Positions 1-9,172 are shown, numbered from the stretch's first letter. The stretch is DNA of 64,000 bases from Agromyces mediolanus (GCF_023715325.1 NZ_JAMBNX010000007.1:186001-250000), one strand, 5' to 3'. A program made the numbers and translations. The notes: generated by a model from the sequence alone, not told the origin.

Positions 1-580
1 CGTCCAGCCCGTCGGTCACGTTCACCCCGTTCGACGCGGCCGTGGAGATCAAACAGATCCAGATCACGTACAGGATCGTCCCGGCGATCGTGCCGAACAC
101 CATGAAGTCCAACGGCAGATCCCGGATGAAGGAGATCTTCGTATCCGCCGGCGTCGTGCCCTGCGCGTTCGGGAACTGCAACGCCAGCAACGCGAACGTG
201 CCCGCGACCACGACCTGCCCGGCGACTTTCGCCCAGCCCCCGAGGCCCAGACTCTGCTTCTTCCGCGTCTTCAGGAAATCATCGATGAACCCGACCACCC
301 CGAGCCCGACCATCATGAACAACACCAACAGCCCCGACGCCGTGGCACCCTCACCATTGATCAACGTCGCCCCGAAATACCCGAACAACGTCCCCAGGAT
401 GAAGATGATCCCACCCATCGTGGGCGTCCCACGCTTCACATGATGCGACTGCGGGCCGTCATCCCGAATGAACTGCCCCCACCCCAAACGCGTGAACAAC
501 CGGATGAACAGCGGGGTCAGAAAGAGCGTGAAGGCGAGCGATAGGGCTCCAGCGGTCAGCAGTGCTCTCACGAGAACCAT
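1..580 (-). CDS. mraY: Phospho-N-acetylmuramoyl-pentapeptide transferase MraY, N-terminal part (cut by window edge)
   Basis: Membrane enzyme that transfers phospho-MurNAc-pentapeptide from UDP to undecaprenyl phosphate, giving lipid I in peptidoglycan synthesis. The reverse strand from 580 reads [17 protein letters not shown] and continues through three MraY landmarks: [26 protein letters not shown] (paired catalytic Asp) and, at the window edge, NVTDGLD. About 193 residues are present; the rest lies beyond base 1. A purine-rich GGGAGG directly precedes the ATG. The gene upstream is a nitronate monooxygenase and not murF, which is unusual because mraY normally follows murF in the dcw cluster. 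Base composition is also softer than its neighbours (36 G+C in bases 481-540). Confidence 0.95.
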   Translation of the reverse strand, partial: MVLVRALLTAGALSLAFTLFLTPLFIRLFTRLGWGQFIRDDGPQSHHVKRGTPTMGGIIFILGTLFGYFGATLINGEGATASGLLVLFMMVGLGVVGFIDDFLKTRKKQSLGLGGWAKVAGQVVVAGTFALLALQFPNAQGTTPADTKISFIRDLPLDFMVFGTIAGTILYVIWICLISTAASNGVNVTDGLD

Positions 581-630
581 CCTCCCAGTCGATCGGCCGG
601 ACGACGACCGGGCGTGCCCTGAGCCACCGG

Positions 631-1644
631 TCAGCGCCAGCGGCCGAGCAGCGCCGAGGCATCCCGGGCGAACTCGTCGAGGATCTCGCCGACCGGCCGC
701 ACCGCGCGGAGCAGGCCGACGCCCTCGCCGGCGTCGACCGGCACGAGACGGTGGTCGCCGGCCGAGTTCGCCGCGGTGAACTCGGCGCGGAAGCCGTCGA
801 GCTCGTCGCCCGACCCGCGCAGCTCGTCGACACGGTCGGCCCACTCCTCGACGAAGGCGTTGCGCACGACCCGCTCGGGGAAGCGCTCGGGCCAGGGCAG
901 CCCGAGGGCCGCGTCGGCGGCGCTCGTGTTCACGGTGTCGTCGCCCGTCGCGGCGAGCAGCACCGGCCGGGCCGAGTCCGGCGTCAGCGCCTCCGGGCTG
1001 GCCATCAGCGCGGTGCCGACCCAGGCGCCGTCCGCGCCGGCCGCGAGCACCGCGGCGAGGCTCCGGCCCGAGGAGACGCCGCCGGCCGCGAGCACCGTCG
1101 CGCGCCCTCCGATCGCGTCGAGCACCGCGTCGAGGAGGCTCAGCGTGCCCATGCGCGGGTCGCCGTGGCCGCCGCCCTCGCTCCCGCGCGCGACGACGAC
1201 GTCGACGCTGGCATCGGCGGCCTGCACCGCCTCCGCGGGGGTGTAGACCTGCGTCGCCGCGAGCGCGCCGACGGCGTGCACCCGATCGACCCAGGCGAAG
1301 TCCTCCGCGAAGCCGATCGAGACGAGCCGGGGGTGTGCCGCGAGCGCGGTGTCGAGCAGTTCCGGATCGCGGTCGAGTCCCCAGTGCACGAGGCCGATGC
1401 CGAAGGGCAGTGCGGATGCCTCGGCCGAGGCATCCGCCTCCGTCCGGCTCGCCGACTCGAACTCGACGAGCTGGGCCGAGAGCTTCGCCGCGGAGCCCGC
1501 GCTGCCCATGCCGATCAGGCCGAGCGCGCCGGCCCGGGAGACGGCGTGCGCGAAGCGGCCGCCGGCCACCCCGCCCATCGGGGCGGCGACGATCGGCACG
1601 CCCAGCCCGAGCGTCGTCGACCACGGTGTGGCGAGACCGGTCAT
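631..1644 (-). CDS. Nitronate monooxygenase (2-nitropropane dioxygenase family)
   Basis: FMN-dependent TIM-barrel enzyme expected to oxidise alkyl nitronates such as propionate 3-nitronate. The 337-residue product opens with a typical [16 protein letters not shown] segment and carries the flavin-phosphate region [23 protein letters not shown] and [12 protein letters not shown]. The start at 1644 is preceded by a near-perfect AAGGAGGTG six bases upstream; an in-frame extension to 1854 is rejected because it overlaps the neighbouring promoter and is arginine-rich junk. It runs in the same direction as mraY with a gap of 50 bases, so the two could be co-transcribed, though no functional link is obvious. 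Confidence 0.88.
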   Translation of the reverse strand: MTGLATPWSTTLGLGVPIVAAPMGGVAGGRFAHAVSRAGALGLIGMGSAGSAAKLSAQLVEFESASRTEADASAEASALPFGIGLVHWGLDRDPELLDTALAAHPRLVSIGFAEDFAWVDRVHAVGALAATQVYTPAEAVQAADASVDVVVARGSEGGGHGDPRMGTLSLLDAVLDAIGGRATVLAAGGVSSGRSLAAVLAAGADGAWVGTALMASPEALTPDSARPVLLAATGDDTVNTSAADAALGLPWPERFPERVVRNAFVEEWADRVDELRGSGDELDGFRAEFTAANSAGDHRLVPVDAGEGVGLLRAVRPVGEILDEFARDASALLGRWR

Positions 1645-1792
1645 GGCTGCACCTCCTTGTTCGGCCGCCCAGGCGGATGGCTCCACGCTACGCCTGCCGC
1701 GCACCGCATCGCTCGAAGCGCGGGCCACGCCGATCGCGCGCGGGTCCTCCCGCCGAGCGTCACGACGTGCATCGCTCCGGTAGCGTCGTCGG

Positions 1793-2335
1793 ATGCTGAA
1801 CATCCGATGGGCGACGGTCGACGATGCGGCAGGCGTCGCCGCGGTGCACGTCAACGCGTGGCGGGTCGCCTACGCGGGATTGATCGACCAGGCCGTCCTC
1901 GACGGGCAGAGGGTCGATGCCCGCACCGCCATGTGGCAGAACTGGATCGCGCGCTCCCTGGTGGGAGAGGCGCCGAGCGCGTACGGCGGCGTCGCGCACC
2001 GTCTCCTCGTCGCCGAGCTCGCAGGCGAGATCCTCGGCTGGGCGAGCTTCGGCGGCGGACGCGACGACGACCGCGTTCAGTTCGCCGAGCTCGCGGGGCT
2101 GTACGTCGATCCGACGAGCTGGGCGCGCGGGGTCGGTCACGCGCTGATGGAGCGGGTGCAGCAGGAGCTCAGCGCAGCGGGCTGGACCGAGGCCTACCTC
2201 TGGGTGCTCGACGGCAACGATCGCGCCATCCGCTTCTACGAGCGGCACGGCTGGCACGCCGACGGCGGGGAGAAGTTCGGTGAGGGCGGGAGCGTCGACG
2301 GGCTGCACGAGCTGCGCTACGTGCGTCGCCTCTGA
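1793..2335 (+). CDS. GNAT family N-acetyltransferase
   Basis: Predicted acetyl-CoA-dependent N-acetyltransferase of 180 residues, substrate unknown. The fold is visible in order: N-terminal IRWATVDDAAGVAAVH, central strand ELAGLYVDPTSWARGVGHAL (motif A, pyrophosphate-binding loop RGVGHAL) and C-terminal LDGNDRAIRFYERHGW (motif B). A TAGCGT box at 1781-1786 lies only six bases before the ATG, so the message is probably leaderless; no Shine-Dalgarno is seen. It is divergent from the nitronate monooxygenase, with 148 bases between the two starts. Confidence 0.85.
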   Translation: MLNIRWATVDDAAGVAAVHVNAWRVAYAGLIDQAVLDGQRVDARTAMWQNWIARSLVGEAPSAYGGVAHRLLVAELAGEILGWASFGGGRDDDRVQFAELAGLYVDPTSWARGVGHALMERVQQELSAAGWTEAYLWVLDGNDRAIRFYERHGWHADGGEKFGEGGSVDGLHELRYVRRL

Positions 2336-2627
2336 GCGGGATGCCGCCGGGTGCCGGGTTCACAGCGGATCCGAGCCCCGGTCATAGCCCGGTCATAGGG
2401 TCGACGCGCAGCCTTGGAACGTGTCGACGAGCACGATCGCATCGGTTCGGATGCGGTGGCGGCGCGACGCGGGCCGCGACGACTCCCTCCTCGCGGCCCG
2501 CGCGCGCCGCGTCTCGCGGCATGACGGTGCCGGCCGGGCTGGCCCCGCCACCGCCGGGTGATCGGGTCCCGACGATGCGGCGGGCGGCCCCCGGCGCACC
2601 GCCGCGGCGCGAGGCATCCGCGGCGGC
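2336..2627. other. Intergenic stretch with a short tandem repeat
   Basis: These 292 bases separate the ends of the convergent GNAT and decarboxylase genes. I find no convincing gene in either strand. The only structure seen is a perfect 11-base tandem duplication, CCCGGTCATAG twice, at 2377-2398. A 74-codon reverse frame at 2393-2617 lacks a ribosome binding site and any recognisable fold. Confidence 0.5.
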
Positions 2628-4070
2628 TCACTCCATGGAGTCGAGGATTCCCACCAGCTGCTCGAAGGTCGTCATCGGGTTGACGATCGCGAAACGCGTG
2701 TTCGGTCGGCCGTCGTGCGAGCTCGGAGTGACGAACGCGCGCTGCTCCTCGAGCAGGCGCGTCGACCAGCGTTCGTAGTCGTCCATCGTCCAGCCGTCGC
2801 GTTCGAAGACGACGATCGAGAGCTCGGGGTCGCGCACGAGCCGGAGCTCGGGGCGCGAGCGGACCTCCTCCGCGATGCGCTGCGCGAGTTCGAGCGAGTT
2901 CGTGATGGCCGCCCGGTACGCCGCCGCGCCGTACGTCGCGAGTGAGAACCAGAACGGGAGTCCGCGCGGGCGCCGGGTCAGCTGCACGGCGTAGTCGGAC
3001 GGGCTCCACTCGGGCTTGCCGGTGAGGGTGTCGAGGTACTCGGCGTGCTGGGTGTGGGCGCGGCGGCCGATCTCCGGGTCGCGGTAGATGAGGGCGCAGG
3101 CGTCGAACGGGGCGAAGAGCCACTTGTGCGGGTCGACGATGACCGAGTCGGCACGCTCCACCCCGGCGTACCGTGCGCGGGCGAGCGGGGAGAGCATGCC
3201 GGTCAGCCCATAGGCGCCGTCGATGTGCAACCAGAACTCGAAGTCGTCCTTGAGTGCCGCGATGGAGGCGACGTCATCGACGATGCCGAAGTTCGTCGAG
3301 CCGGTCGTGGCGATCACCGCGAAGACGTCGTCGCCGTGCTCCTCGAGCGCGGCGCGCACGGCGTCGCCGCGCAGCCGCCCGTCGGGTCCAGCCGGCACCA
3401 GCACGAGCTCGACGTCCATGACCTTCGCGGCGGACTTGTTCGAGGAGTGCGCCTCGGTGCTGCACACGAGCTTCCACCTGGCCGGCGCCGGGAGCCCCGC
3501 GGCGGTGCGGCGCTCGCGGGCCGCCTCGCGGGCGGCGACGAGCGCCGAGAGGTTGCCGATGGTGCCGCCCTGCACGAAGACGCCGCCGGCGCCGAGCGGC
3601 AGGCCGAACTCCCCGGCGAGCCAGGTGAGGACCTCGTTCTCGGCGTGCACTGCGCCGGAACCCTCCATCCAGCTGCCGCCGTAGAGGCTCGACGCCGAGA
3701 CGACGAGGTCGAACGCCATCGCGGCCTTCGTGGGCGCGGCGGGGATGAACGACAGGTACTGGGGATGGTCGATCGTGATGCAGGCGGGCGCGAGCACGTG
3801 CTCGAAGACCGCGAGGGCACGGGTCGCACCGATGCCCCGTTCATCGATCGTGCGGCCCGCGAGGCGGCTGAGCTCGGTCTCGGTCGCCGGCTTGTCGAGC
3901 GGCGTGTCGGTCGCGAGCAGCCGGCGGCGCGAGTAGTCGAGCACGAGATCGACGATCGCCTGGGTCTCGGCGGTGACGGCGTGCATCCGCGTCGGGTCGA
4001 CGGCGTCGGTCGAGGGCGTGGTCCCAGCGTCGGCGGTGGCGCTGGTGGGGGAGTCGGCTGCGGTGCCCAT
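2628..4070 (-). CDS. Pyridoxal phosphate-dependent decarboxylase (group II, DDC family)
   Basis: Cytosolic PLP enzyme of the aromatic-amino-acid/glutamate/diaminobutyrate decarboxylase family, 480 residues. Visible landmarks are the cofactor region GVFVQGGTIGNLSALVAAR, the substrate/cofactor segment LHIDGAYG and the PLP lysine in VDPHKWLFAPFDAC near residue 315. The first 30 residues are a low-complexity Ala/Thr/Ser tail and probably not part of the fold. GAGAGGAC precedes the ATG. It is monocistronic, facing away from the ABC operon downstream by 171 bases. The exact amino acid decarboxylated cannot be told from the sequence. Confidence 0.88.
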   Translation of the reverse strand: MGTAADSPTSATADAGTTPSTDAVDPTRMHAVTAETQAIVDLVLDYSRRRLLATDTPLDKPATETELSRLAGRTIDERGIGATRALAVFEHVLAPACITIDHPQYLSFIPAAPTKAAMAFDLVVSASSLYGGSWMEGSGAVHAENEVLTWLAGEFGLPLGAGGVFVQGGTIGNLSALVAAREAARERRTAAGLPAPARWKLVCSTEAHSSNKSAAKVMDVELVLVPAGPDGRLRGDAVRAALEEHGDDVFAVIATTGSTNFGIVDDVASIAALKDDFEFWLHIDGAYGLTGMLSPLARARYAGVERADSVIVDPHKWLFAPFDACALIYRDPEIGRRAHTQHAEYLDTLTGKPEWSPSDYAVQLTRRPRGLPFWFSLATYGAAAYRAAITNSLELAQRIAEEVRSRPELRLVRDPELSIVVFERDGWTMDDYERWSTRLLEEQRAFVTPSSHDGRPNTRFAIVNPMTTFEQLVGILDSME

Positions 4071-4241
4071 GTCTGTCCTCTCGATGGCACCGGCCAGTCT
4101 GAACCGTCAGGCAGCCTGGCGCAACTTCCGCGCATGATCCTGATCTGCGGCGCATGAGATCCTCGCCAACTCGATGCGATTGGGGGATTCGTTGCGCATC
4201 TGTGCGATTCGCCGCCGAACCCGGTGGTCGAGTTCGCGCGG

Positions 4242-5309
4242 TCATCGCTCCGTGAATGCCGACAGTAACCCGTTCGCCCGGATCGAGGCGGCGGCGACCG
4301 CGGCACCGAGGAATGCGCCGGTGCTCGTGCCCGCGAGCACCCGGAGTCCGGCCTCGAACACGGCGCCGCCGTCGGCCGGCGCGGACGCACCGACGAGGGT
4401 CGCCGCAGCGACCGCCGCGATGGCGACCGGCACCATCACCCAGGCGGTTTCGGCGCCGACCACGGCCATGACATCGGCCCGGCGGACGCCATGGTGCCTT
4501 GCGCTCGAGAGCGCAAGGCGCCGCGACCTCACCGCGATCGCCACGCTGAACGCCGCAGCGACCAGGGCGGCGAGCGGCGCGAACCGTGTCGGCCGGGACA
4601 GGTGGCGGTCGCCGCCGTGGAACTCGGCCCCGAACGTGCTGTTGACCGTGCTGAGCACGGGCGCGGAGGCGGATTCGGCGCTGCTCGGCATCGCGGTCGA
4701 GCGGAGGAGCGTGACCAGCTGAGCGCTCTGCGGCCACGTCGTCGCCCAGCACTCGTCGAACGCGCCGTTCGCGAGGGCGGGGACGACCGCCGCATACCCG
4801 AGCCCTGGTCGCCGGCCATCCTCCGGCCACTCGTACACTCCGGCAATGGTGAGGGCCGCGCCCGAGCTGAGCGTCAGCACGTCGCCCGTTCTGAGGCCGA
4901 GCCGATCGGCCGCGACCCGGGACAGGACGGCGCCGTGGGCTCCCGAGCTGCCGAGCAGCCGAGTGAATGCGGGAGTGGCCTCGTACGCCGGGAGGCTCGA
5001 CCCGGGCGTCGCGCTCGGGAGCAGGGGGCCGGCGGCTGGTCGGAGGGCGCCGGCCGCGGCGACGCCGTCGACCGAGGCGATCGCGTCGCAACTCGTTCCG
5101 TCGATGGCACCCACCGCTTCGATCGTGGCGATCGCCGCCCCGGCCGCCCGGTAGTCGAGCGCCTCCTCGACCGCGGCGCGGGTGGCCAGCGCGTCGGCGG
5201 TCGTCAAGCCGATCGTGAGGAACGACAGCACGAGCCAGAGCAGCACGCCGTGGCTGGCCCCGGAGCGGGAGTTCCGCCACGCCTCGCTCAGGATGGCGGC
5301 GAGGCGCAT
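4242..5309 (-). CDS. FtsX-like ABC transporter permease
   Basis: Membrane subunit of an ABC exporter of the MacB/FtsX type, about 355 residues from this start. It has one N-terminal membrane helix (LLWLVLSFLTIGLTTA), a long extracytoplasmic domain and three C-terminal helices, starting near FAPLAALVAAAFSVAIAV. I chose the ATG at 5309 because of a GGTGGGA element just upstream and the typical MRLAAILSEAWRN opening; a GTG at 5327 overlapping the ATPase stop by 4 bases is equally possible and would fit the coupling seen elsewhere in this operon. It is the last gene of a four-gene operon (lipoprotein, adaptor, ATPase, permease). Confidence 0.82.
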   Translation of the reverse strand: MRLAAILSEAWRNSRSGASHGVLLWLVLSFLTIGLTTADALATRAAVEEALDYRAAGAAIATIEAVGAIDGTSCDAIASVDGVAAAGALRPAAGPLLPSATPGSSLPAYEATPAFTRLLGSSGAHGAVLSRVAADRLGLRTGDVLTLSSGAALTIAGVYEWPEDGRRPGLGYAAVVPALANGAFDECWATTWPQSAQLVTLLRSTAMPSSAESASAPVLSTVNSTFGAEFHGGDRHLSRPTRFAPLAALVAAAFSVAIAVRSRRLALSSARHHGVRRADVMAVVGAETAWVMVPVAIAAVAAATLVGASAPADGGAVFEAGLRVLAGTSTGAFLGAAVAAASIRANGLLSAFTER

Positions 5310-5323
5310 CCGTCCCACCGTGT

Positions 5324-5935
5324 TCACCCGCACCCGAGCGGAGCCTCGAGCTCCACGACCCGCGAGCACATCGCGCGCGTGCCGGCGCTATGTGTGGCGA
5401 CGAACACGAGCAGATCCGTCGACGCGATCGCGCCGAGCGCGGCATCGACCTCGCCGGCGGTGCGTTGGTCGAGTTGTGCGGTCGGTTCATCGAGCAGGAG
5501 GAGATCGGGTGCGGCGGCGATCGACCGCGCGATCATGAGACGCTGAGCCTGCCCCCCGGAGAGCGTGGCGAACTGCTGGTCGCCGACCGCGCTCAGCCCG
5601 AATCGGTCGAGTAGGGCCCTGGCGAGCGGCTCGGCATCGCGCCGGCGCATCCCGGTGGCGAGGTACGGCAGGCAGACGTGGTCGAGCGCGGTCCGGCGGG
5701 CGACGCCGTGCGGATGCTGGGTGACCCAGCAGGCCCGCGGCGATCCAGGCCGCCGGATCCGGCCGTGCGTCGGAGGCATCAGCCCGGCGAGGATGGCGAG
5801 GAGCGTGCTCTTGCCGGCGCCGGACGGCCCGGTGATCGCGATGAGCTCGCCTCGATCGAATGAAGCTGAGAGCGGTTGGAACAGCGCCCGGCCCTCGAGG
5901 AACTCGTGCGACACCTGCTCGAGCGAGATCAGCAT
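5324..5935 (-). CDS. ABC transporter ATP-binding protein (MacB/LolD type)
   Basis: Cytoplasmic ATPase of 203 residues driving the FtsX-like permease encoded next. It has an intact Walker A (GPSGAGKSTLL, residues 36-46), signature LSGGQAQRLMIARS, Walker B LLLLDEPTAQLD and a switch histidine (VATHS). The ATG overlaps the end of the adaptor gene by 7 bases, so translation is probably coupled. It is on the short side for the family but complete in all catalytic motifs, in clear contrast to the degenerate ATPase at 11980. Confidence 0.93.
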   Translation of the reverse strand: MLISLEQVSHEFLEGRALFQPLSASFDRGELIAITGPSGAGKSTLLAILAGLMPPTHGRIRRPGSPRACWVTQHPHGVARRTALDHVCLPYLATGMRRRDAEPLARALLDRFGLSAVGDQQFATLSGGQAQRLMIARSIAAAPDLLLLDEPTAQLDQRTAGEVDAALGAIASTDLLVFVATHSAGTRAMCSRVVELEAPLGCG

Positions 5936-6972
5936 GCTTCGCTTCGGTCGGGGGCGAGCTCGACGGAGGCGGGTAGCGGTCCGTCCGTCGCGACGATGAA
6001 TGTCTCTCCGAGCTGCGATGCCACGGGGCGGACTCGTTCCGGCTGTCCGGCCGACACGACGCAGGCGCGGTCGGCGCCCCGGTGGTAGAGCGCGCCGGGC
6101 GGGATGACCCCGACTGTGACGGCTTCGGAGAGGGCGAGCGTCGCGGGCACCCGGCCCGGCTCGCCCTCCGCGCGCTCCGTGCGGCCGCGATCGAGCGCGA
6201 TGAGCGCTTCGATCGCGGCCGGGTCCTCGATGCGCGGGCCGGCGACCGGGACGGTCGTCTCGCCGATGACCAGCACCCGATCGCCGGCGACGAGATCGTC
6301 GGGCGTGTCGAGGATCGAGGCCGAGCTGCCGTCCGCGGGAAGCCGGATGAGGGGTGTTCGCGCCTCGACCGAGGAGCCGAGGGTGATCTCGCACGCGGCG
6401 ATCGGCGCCGCAGCCCCGGGCAGCCAGAGGAGTTCGGCGATGCGGATCGCCCCGCCATCGGATCCGAACTCGGCTGACCGGCCCTCGGAGCCCGCCGCGC
6501 GCATCGACGCGACCGCCGCGAGGGACGCGGGACCGAGTTCGCCGTCGGCGACCACCGGGTGCCCGAGGCGGACCAGCTCCTCCTGCAGGGCGAGCACGTC
6601 CGCGCCGCGCGCGCCGATCTCGAGGTCGCGCCACAGTGGCACGGCGGTGGCGATGGCGAGCAGCGGGACCCCGTCGATGGCGACGGGAACCGTTCCGGAC
6701 TCGAGGAGCGCACCTCTGGTGCACTCGACCCGCGTCACGAGGCCAGCGACCGGGCTGAGCACCGCTTGCTCGGGCCCGTGGTCGACCTGCACCGTGACCG
6801 TCCGCTCGTCGAGGAACGGGCGAGTCGTGACGATCGACTCCCCGAGCGGTGCGGCCTCCGCCAGTGTGCTGGGGGTGCCGGCCGGCAGCGTGATGGCGGC
6901 GATCCCCGCCCCGGCGACTGCGGCCGTGATGGCGAGCACCCCCATCGCGGGCCAGGCGATCGGGGCTTTCAC
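5929..6972 (-). CDS. Peptidoglycan-binding-domain adaptor of an ABC efflux system (HlyD/MacA-like)
   Basis: Extracytoplasmic membrane-anchored protein of 347 residues. An N-terminal helix (AMGVLAITAAVAGAGIAAI) is followed by a PG_binding_1 motif, DVLALQEELVRLGHPVVADG, inside a longer adaptor-like beta region. Proteins of this layout accompany MacB-type ATPase/permease pairs in actinobacteria and probably link the pump to the cell wall. The GTG at 6972 overlaps the preceding stop by 4 bases (GTGA), which decides the start; the long in-frame upstream extension has no support. Confidence 0.8.
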   Translation of the reverse strand: MKAPIAWPAMGVLAITAAVAGAGIAAITLPAGTPSTLAEAAPLGESIVTTRPFLDERTVTVQVDHGPEQAVLSPVAGLVTRVECTRGALLESGTVPVAIDGVPLLAIATAVPLWRDLEIGARGADVLALQEELVRLGHPVVADGELGPASLAAVASMRAAGSEGRSAEFGSDGGAIRIAELLWLPGAAAPIAACEITLGSSVEARTPLIRLPADGSSASILDTPDDLVAGDRVLVIGETTVPVAGPRIEDPAAIEALIALDRGRTERAEGEPGRVPATLALSEAVTVGVIPPGALYHRGADRACVVSAGQPERVRPVASQLGETFIVATDGPLPASVELAPDRSEAC

Positions 6973-7544
6973 TCGGTGTACGCCCCCGTCGGGTCGCCGT
7001 TGCAGCGCGCGAACTCCGCGCCGCCGGGTGTCAACGGGGGCTCGCCGAGCCCGTCGGCGTACTCCGCGCGCGTCACGCCCTCGTCGAGTACGCCCGCTCG
7101 TACGAGGCAGCTGAGCATCAGCTCGGCCTCGTCGCGCCCGTCGGGGTTGCGCTGCATGAGCCAGTACTGCCCCGAGGTGCGGTTGAAGGATGCCTCGCAT
7201 GCGCGTAGCGCCGGGGGACCGTCGTCGGTGAAGGGGCCGTCGATCGTATACCCGCCGCCAGCTTCGAACCCGCTGACCTCGAACCCGACTGCCGCCGCAC
7301 ACGAACCGAAGGCGTCTTCCGCGGCGGCTCGCTCCTCGTCCGTGATGCGTCCGTCCTCGAGGATCGCGCGCTCGAGATCAGTTGTGGCATCGTCCTGGAG
7401 CTCGCTGAGCACCGCGTCCCATCCCGGCTTGTCGGGGCCGTTCGTCGTCCCCTGCCCGGAGACGACGGCGCATCCCGTGAGGAGTGCGACGAGTGCGGCG
7501 CCCGTCGTGATCGACCCGATCGTGCGATGCGCCGTGCGCGTCAT
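6969..7544 (-). CDS. Secreted lipoprotein, first gene of an ABC efflux operon
   Basis: 191-residue predicted lipoprotein with a signal peptide and lipobox (ALVALLTGCAVV, Cys near residue 25), placing it on the outer face of the membrane. The mature part has several further cysteines (GSCAAAVGF, LRACEASF, LSCLVRAG, FARCNGD), suggesting disulfides; I do not recognise the domain. AAGGAGGAACC precedes the ATG. Its stop overlaps the adaptor start by 4 bases, so it is translationally coupled to the exporter and may capture substrate or sense it. Confidence 0.8.
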   Translation of the reverse strand: MTRTAHRTIGSITTGAALVALLTGCAVVSGQGTTNGPDKPGWDAVLSELQDDATTDLERAILEDGRITDEERAAAEDAFGSCAAAVGFEVSGFEAGGGYTIDGPFTDDGPPALRACEASFNRTSGQYWLMQRNPDGRDEAELMLSCLVRAGVLDEGVTRAEYADGLGEPPLTPGGAEFARCNGDPTGAYTE

Positions 7545-7691
7545 GGTTCCTCCTTCGAGCCGCACTGCATGGTATCCCACCAGGCCACTCATGCCGAGCT
7601 GCCGCAGTGCATCACTTTCTTCTGGAGAGAACCGCTGGCATGCCAACGCGTGAAGCCGTGCGCCGTCGGCGGGATGGCGCACACTGGAGGG

Positions 7692-8609
7692 GTGACCCCG
7701 GACGCGCGACTCGACTGGCGGGCGCCCCACTCGTGCGAGCTGCCGCAGACGGTGGGCTCGCTCCGCCGCGGTCCCGGCGACCCCGCGTACCTGACCGCAC
7801 CCGACCGTACGATCTGGCGCGCGACCCGCATGGCCGAGGGGCCGGCGACGATGCGGCTCTCGCAGCGCGGTCCCGACGAGTTCCGGTGCGAAGCGTGGGG
7901 GCCGGGGGCGGCCGCCGCGGTCGCCTCCGCGCCCGAGCTGCTCGGGGCGCGCGACGGTGCGGCGGGCTTCGAACCGAGGCTGCCCGCGCTCGCCGAGGCG
8001 CATCGGCGCAATCCGGGCCTCCGGGTCCCGCGCAGCGGGCGGGTGTTCGAAGCCCTCGTGCCCGCGATCCTCGAGCAGAAGGTCATCACGCTGCAGGCGC
8101 ACGACTCCTGGCGGGTGCTGCTGCGCCGATTCGGCGAGCCGGCCCCGGGTCCGGTGCCGCGGCCGATGCGGGTGCCGCCGAGCGCTGAGGGATGGCGCAT
8201 GATCCCGAGCTGGGAGTGGCATCGCGCGGGCGTCGATCCGCAGCGCTCGCGCACCATCGTTCGGGTCGCGGCGCTCGCCGAGCGCGTCGAGGAGGCGGCC
8301 GGGATGACTCCGGCGGAGGCGCGGGCCAGGCTCACGCTGCTCCCCGGGGTCGGCTCGTGGACGGCGGCCGAGGTCGCCCAGCGCGCGCTCGGCGACGCGG
8401 ACGCGGTCTCGGTCGGCGACTACCACCTCGCGAACTTCGTCGGGCACGCGCTCGAGGGCCGCGACATGAGCGACGAGGAGATGCTCGTCGCACTCGCGCC
8501 GTGGGCCGGGCAGCGCTATCGGGTCATCCGCCTCCTCGGGCTTACCGGGCATCGCGGCCGTCCGCGACGAGGGCCGCGCATGTCCTTCGTCGACCACCGC
8601 TCCCGCTGA
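7692..8609 (+). CDS. DNA-3-methyladenine glycosylase II-like protein (AlkA/HhH-GPD)
   Basis: Base-excision repair glycosylase expected to remove alkylated purines. The helix-hairpin-helix LTLLPGVGSWTAAEVAQRAL is followed at the right distance by the catalytic aspartate in SVGDYHLAN (near residue 243). The N-terminal part holds GRVFEALVPAILEQKVITLQA, typical for this superfamily. Starts are uncertain: GTG 7692 has a GGAGG very close to it, and ATG 7674 would add six residues. It is divergent from the lipoprotein operon across about 150 bases. Confidence 0.83.
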   Translation: MTPDARLDWRAPHSCELPQTVGSLRRGPGDPAYLTAPDRTIWRATRMAEGPATMRLSQRGPDEFRCEAWGPGAAAAVASAPELLGARDGAAGFEPRLPALAEAHRRNPGLRVPRSGRVFEALVPAILEQKVITLQAHDSWRVLLRRFGEPAPGPVPRPMRVPPSAEGWRMIPSWEWHRAGVDPQRSRTIVRVAALAERVEEAAGMTPAEARARLTLLPGVGSWTAAEVAQRALGDADAVSVGDYHLANFVGHALEGRDMSDEEMLVALAPWAGQRYRVIRLLGLTGHRGRPRRGPRMSFVDHRSR

Positions 8610-8650
8610 CCACCGCTCCCGCTGACCGTCGCCGGTCGCTGGTCGCCGGC

Positions 8651-9052
8651 TCAGCCAGCGTGCCCGGCTGCGCGCTCCTCGTCGGCCTGCCACTCGACGA
8701 GCGGCTGCAGCAGCTCCATCAGCTGCAGCGCCCGCGCACTCGGGGTGTATCGGATCGAGACCGGGGTCGTCGCCCGAACGTGCCGTTCGAGCAGTCCGTC
8801 GGCCTCGAGCTCGCGAAGCCGGGCCGCGAGCACGCGGTCGGAGATGCCGGCGACGGTGTCGCGGTACTCCGAGAAGCGGCGGGCGCCGCGCACCCCGGCG
8901 AGCAGGATGGCGGCGTTCCACTTGCGGCCGGCGAACTCGATCGCGCTCGTGAAGCGGCGGCAGGCCTCGTCGTCGATGTGGCCGAGCTCGTGCAGCCTGG
9001 CGGAGCGGCGGGCGTCGAGCTCGTCGCCCTGCGATTCGGGGGAATACGCCAT
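8651..9052 (-). CDS. HxlR family winged-helix regulator
   Basis: 133-residue MarR-superfamily regulator. The family pattern is clear: CRRFTSAIEFAGRKWNAAILL, then the recognition region FSEYRDTVAGISDRVLAARLRELEADGLLER and a beta wing RYTPSARALQLMELLQPL. HxlR proteins often sense electrophiles or quinones through cysteine; the single N-terminal Cys in DEACRRF is at the usual position. It lies divergent from the oxidoreductase at 9173, and a perfect inverted repeat at 9095-9107 lies between them, so it very likely controls both genes. Confidence 0.9.
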   Translation of the reverse strand: MAYSPESQGDELDARRSARLHELGHIDDEACRRFTSAIEFAGRKWNAAILLAGVRGARRFSEYRDTVAGISDRVLAARLRELEADGLLERHVRATTPVSIRYTPSARALQLMELLQPLVEWQADEERAAGHAG

Positions 9053-9094
9053 GGGCTGCGCTCCGTTCCATCCGGGTGAAGGTACTTCCTTTGA

Positions 9095-9107
9095 GTAAGC
9101 AGCTTAC
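9095..9107. promoter_or_regulatory. Inverted repeat, probable HxlR operator
   Basis: GTAAGC-A-GCTTAC is a perfect 13-base palindrome in the 120-base gap between the divergent hxlR-type gene and the fusion oxidoreductase. A related half, GGTACTTCC, lies 13 bases upstream. Known HxlR/QorR operators are built from similar GTA(A/C)..TTAC units. Assignment to this regulator is by position only. Confidence 0.55.
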
Positions 9108-9172
9108 CCGCTGCATGCGCGGCCCGCGGCATCCGAGCATGATGGACGCGACCGCCCGGAACGGAGCATGGA

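Noticed and set aside
562-2283. A 573-codon forward reading frame opposite the nitronate monooxygenase
   Set aside because: Arg/Ala/Gly-rich shadow of the real reverse-strand gene; no ribosome site and no fold. Many similar long antisense frames occur across the window because of the very high G+C.
2393-2617. 74-codon reverse frame after the decarboxylase
   Set aside because: No start signals or domain; composition like other random frames.
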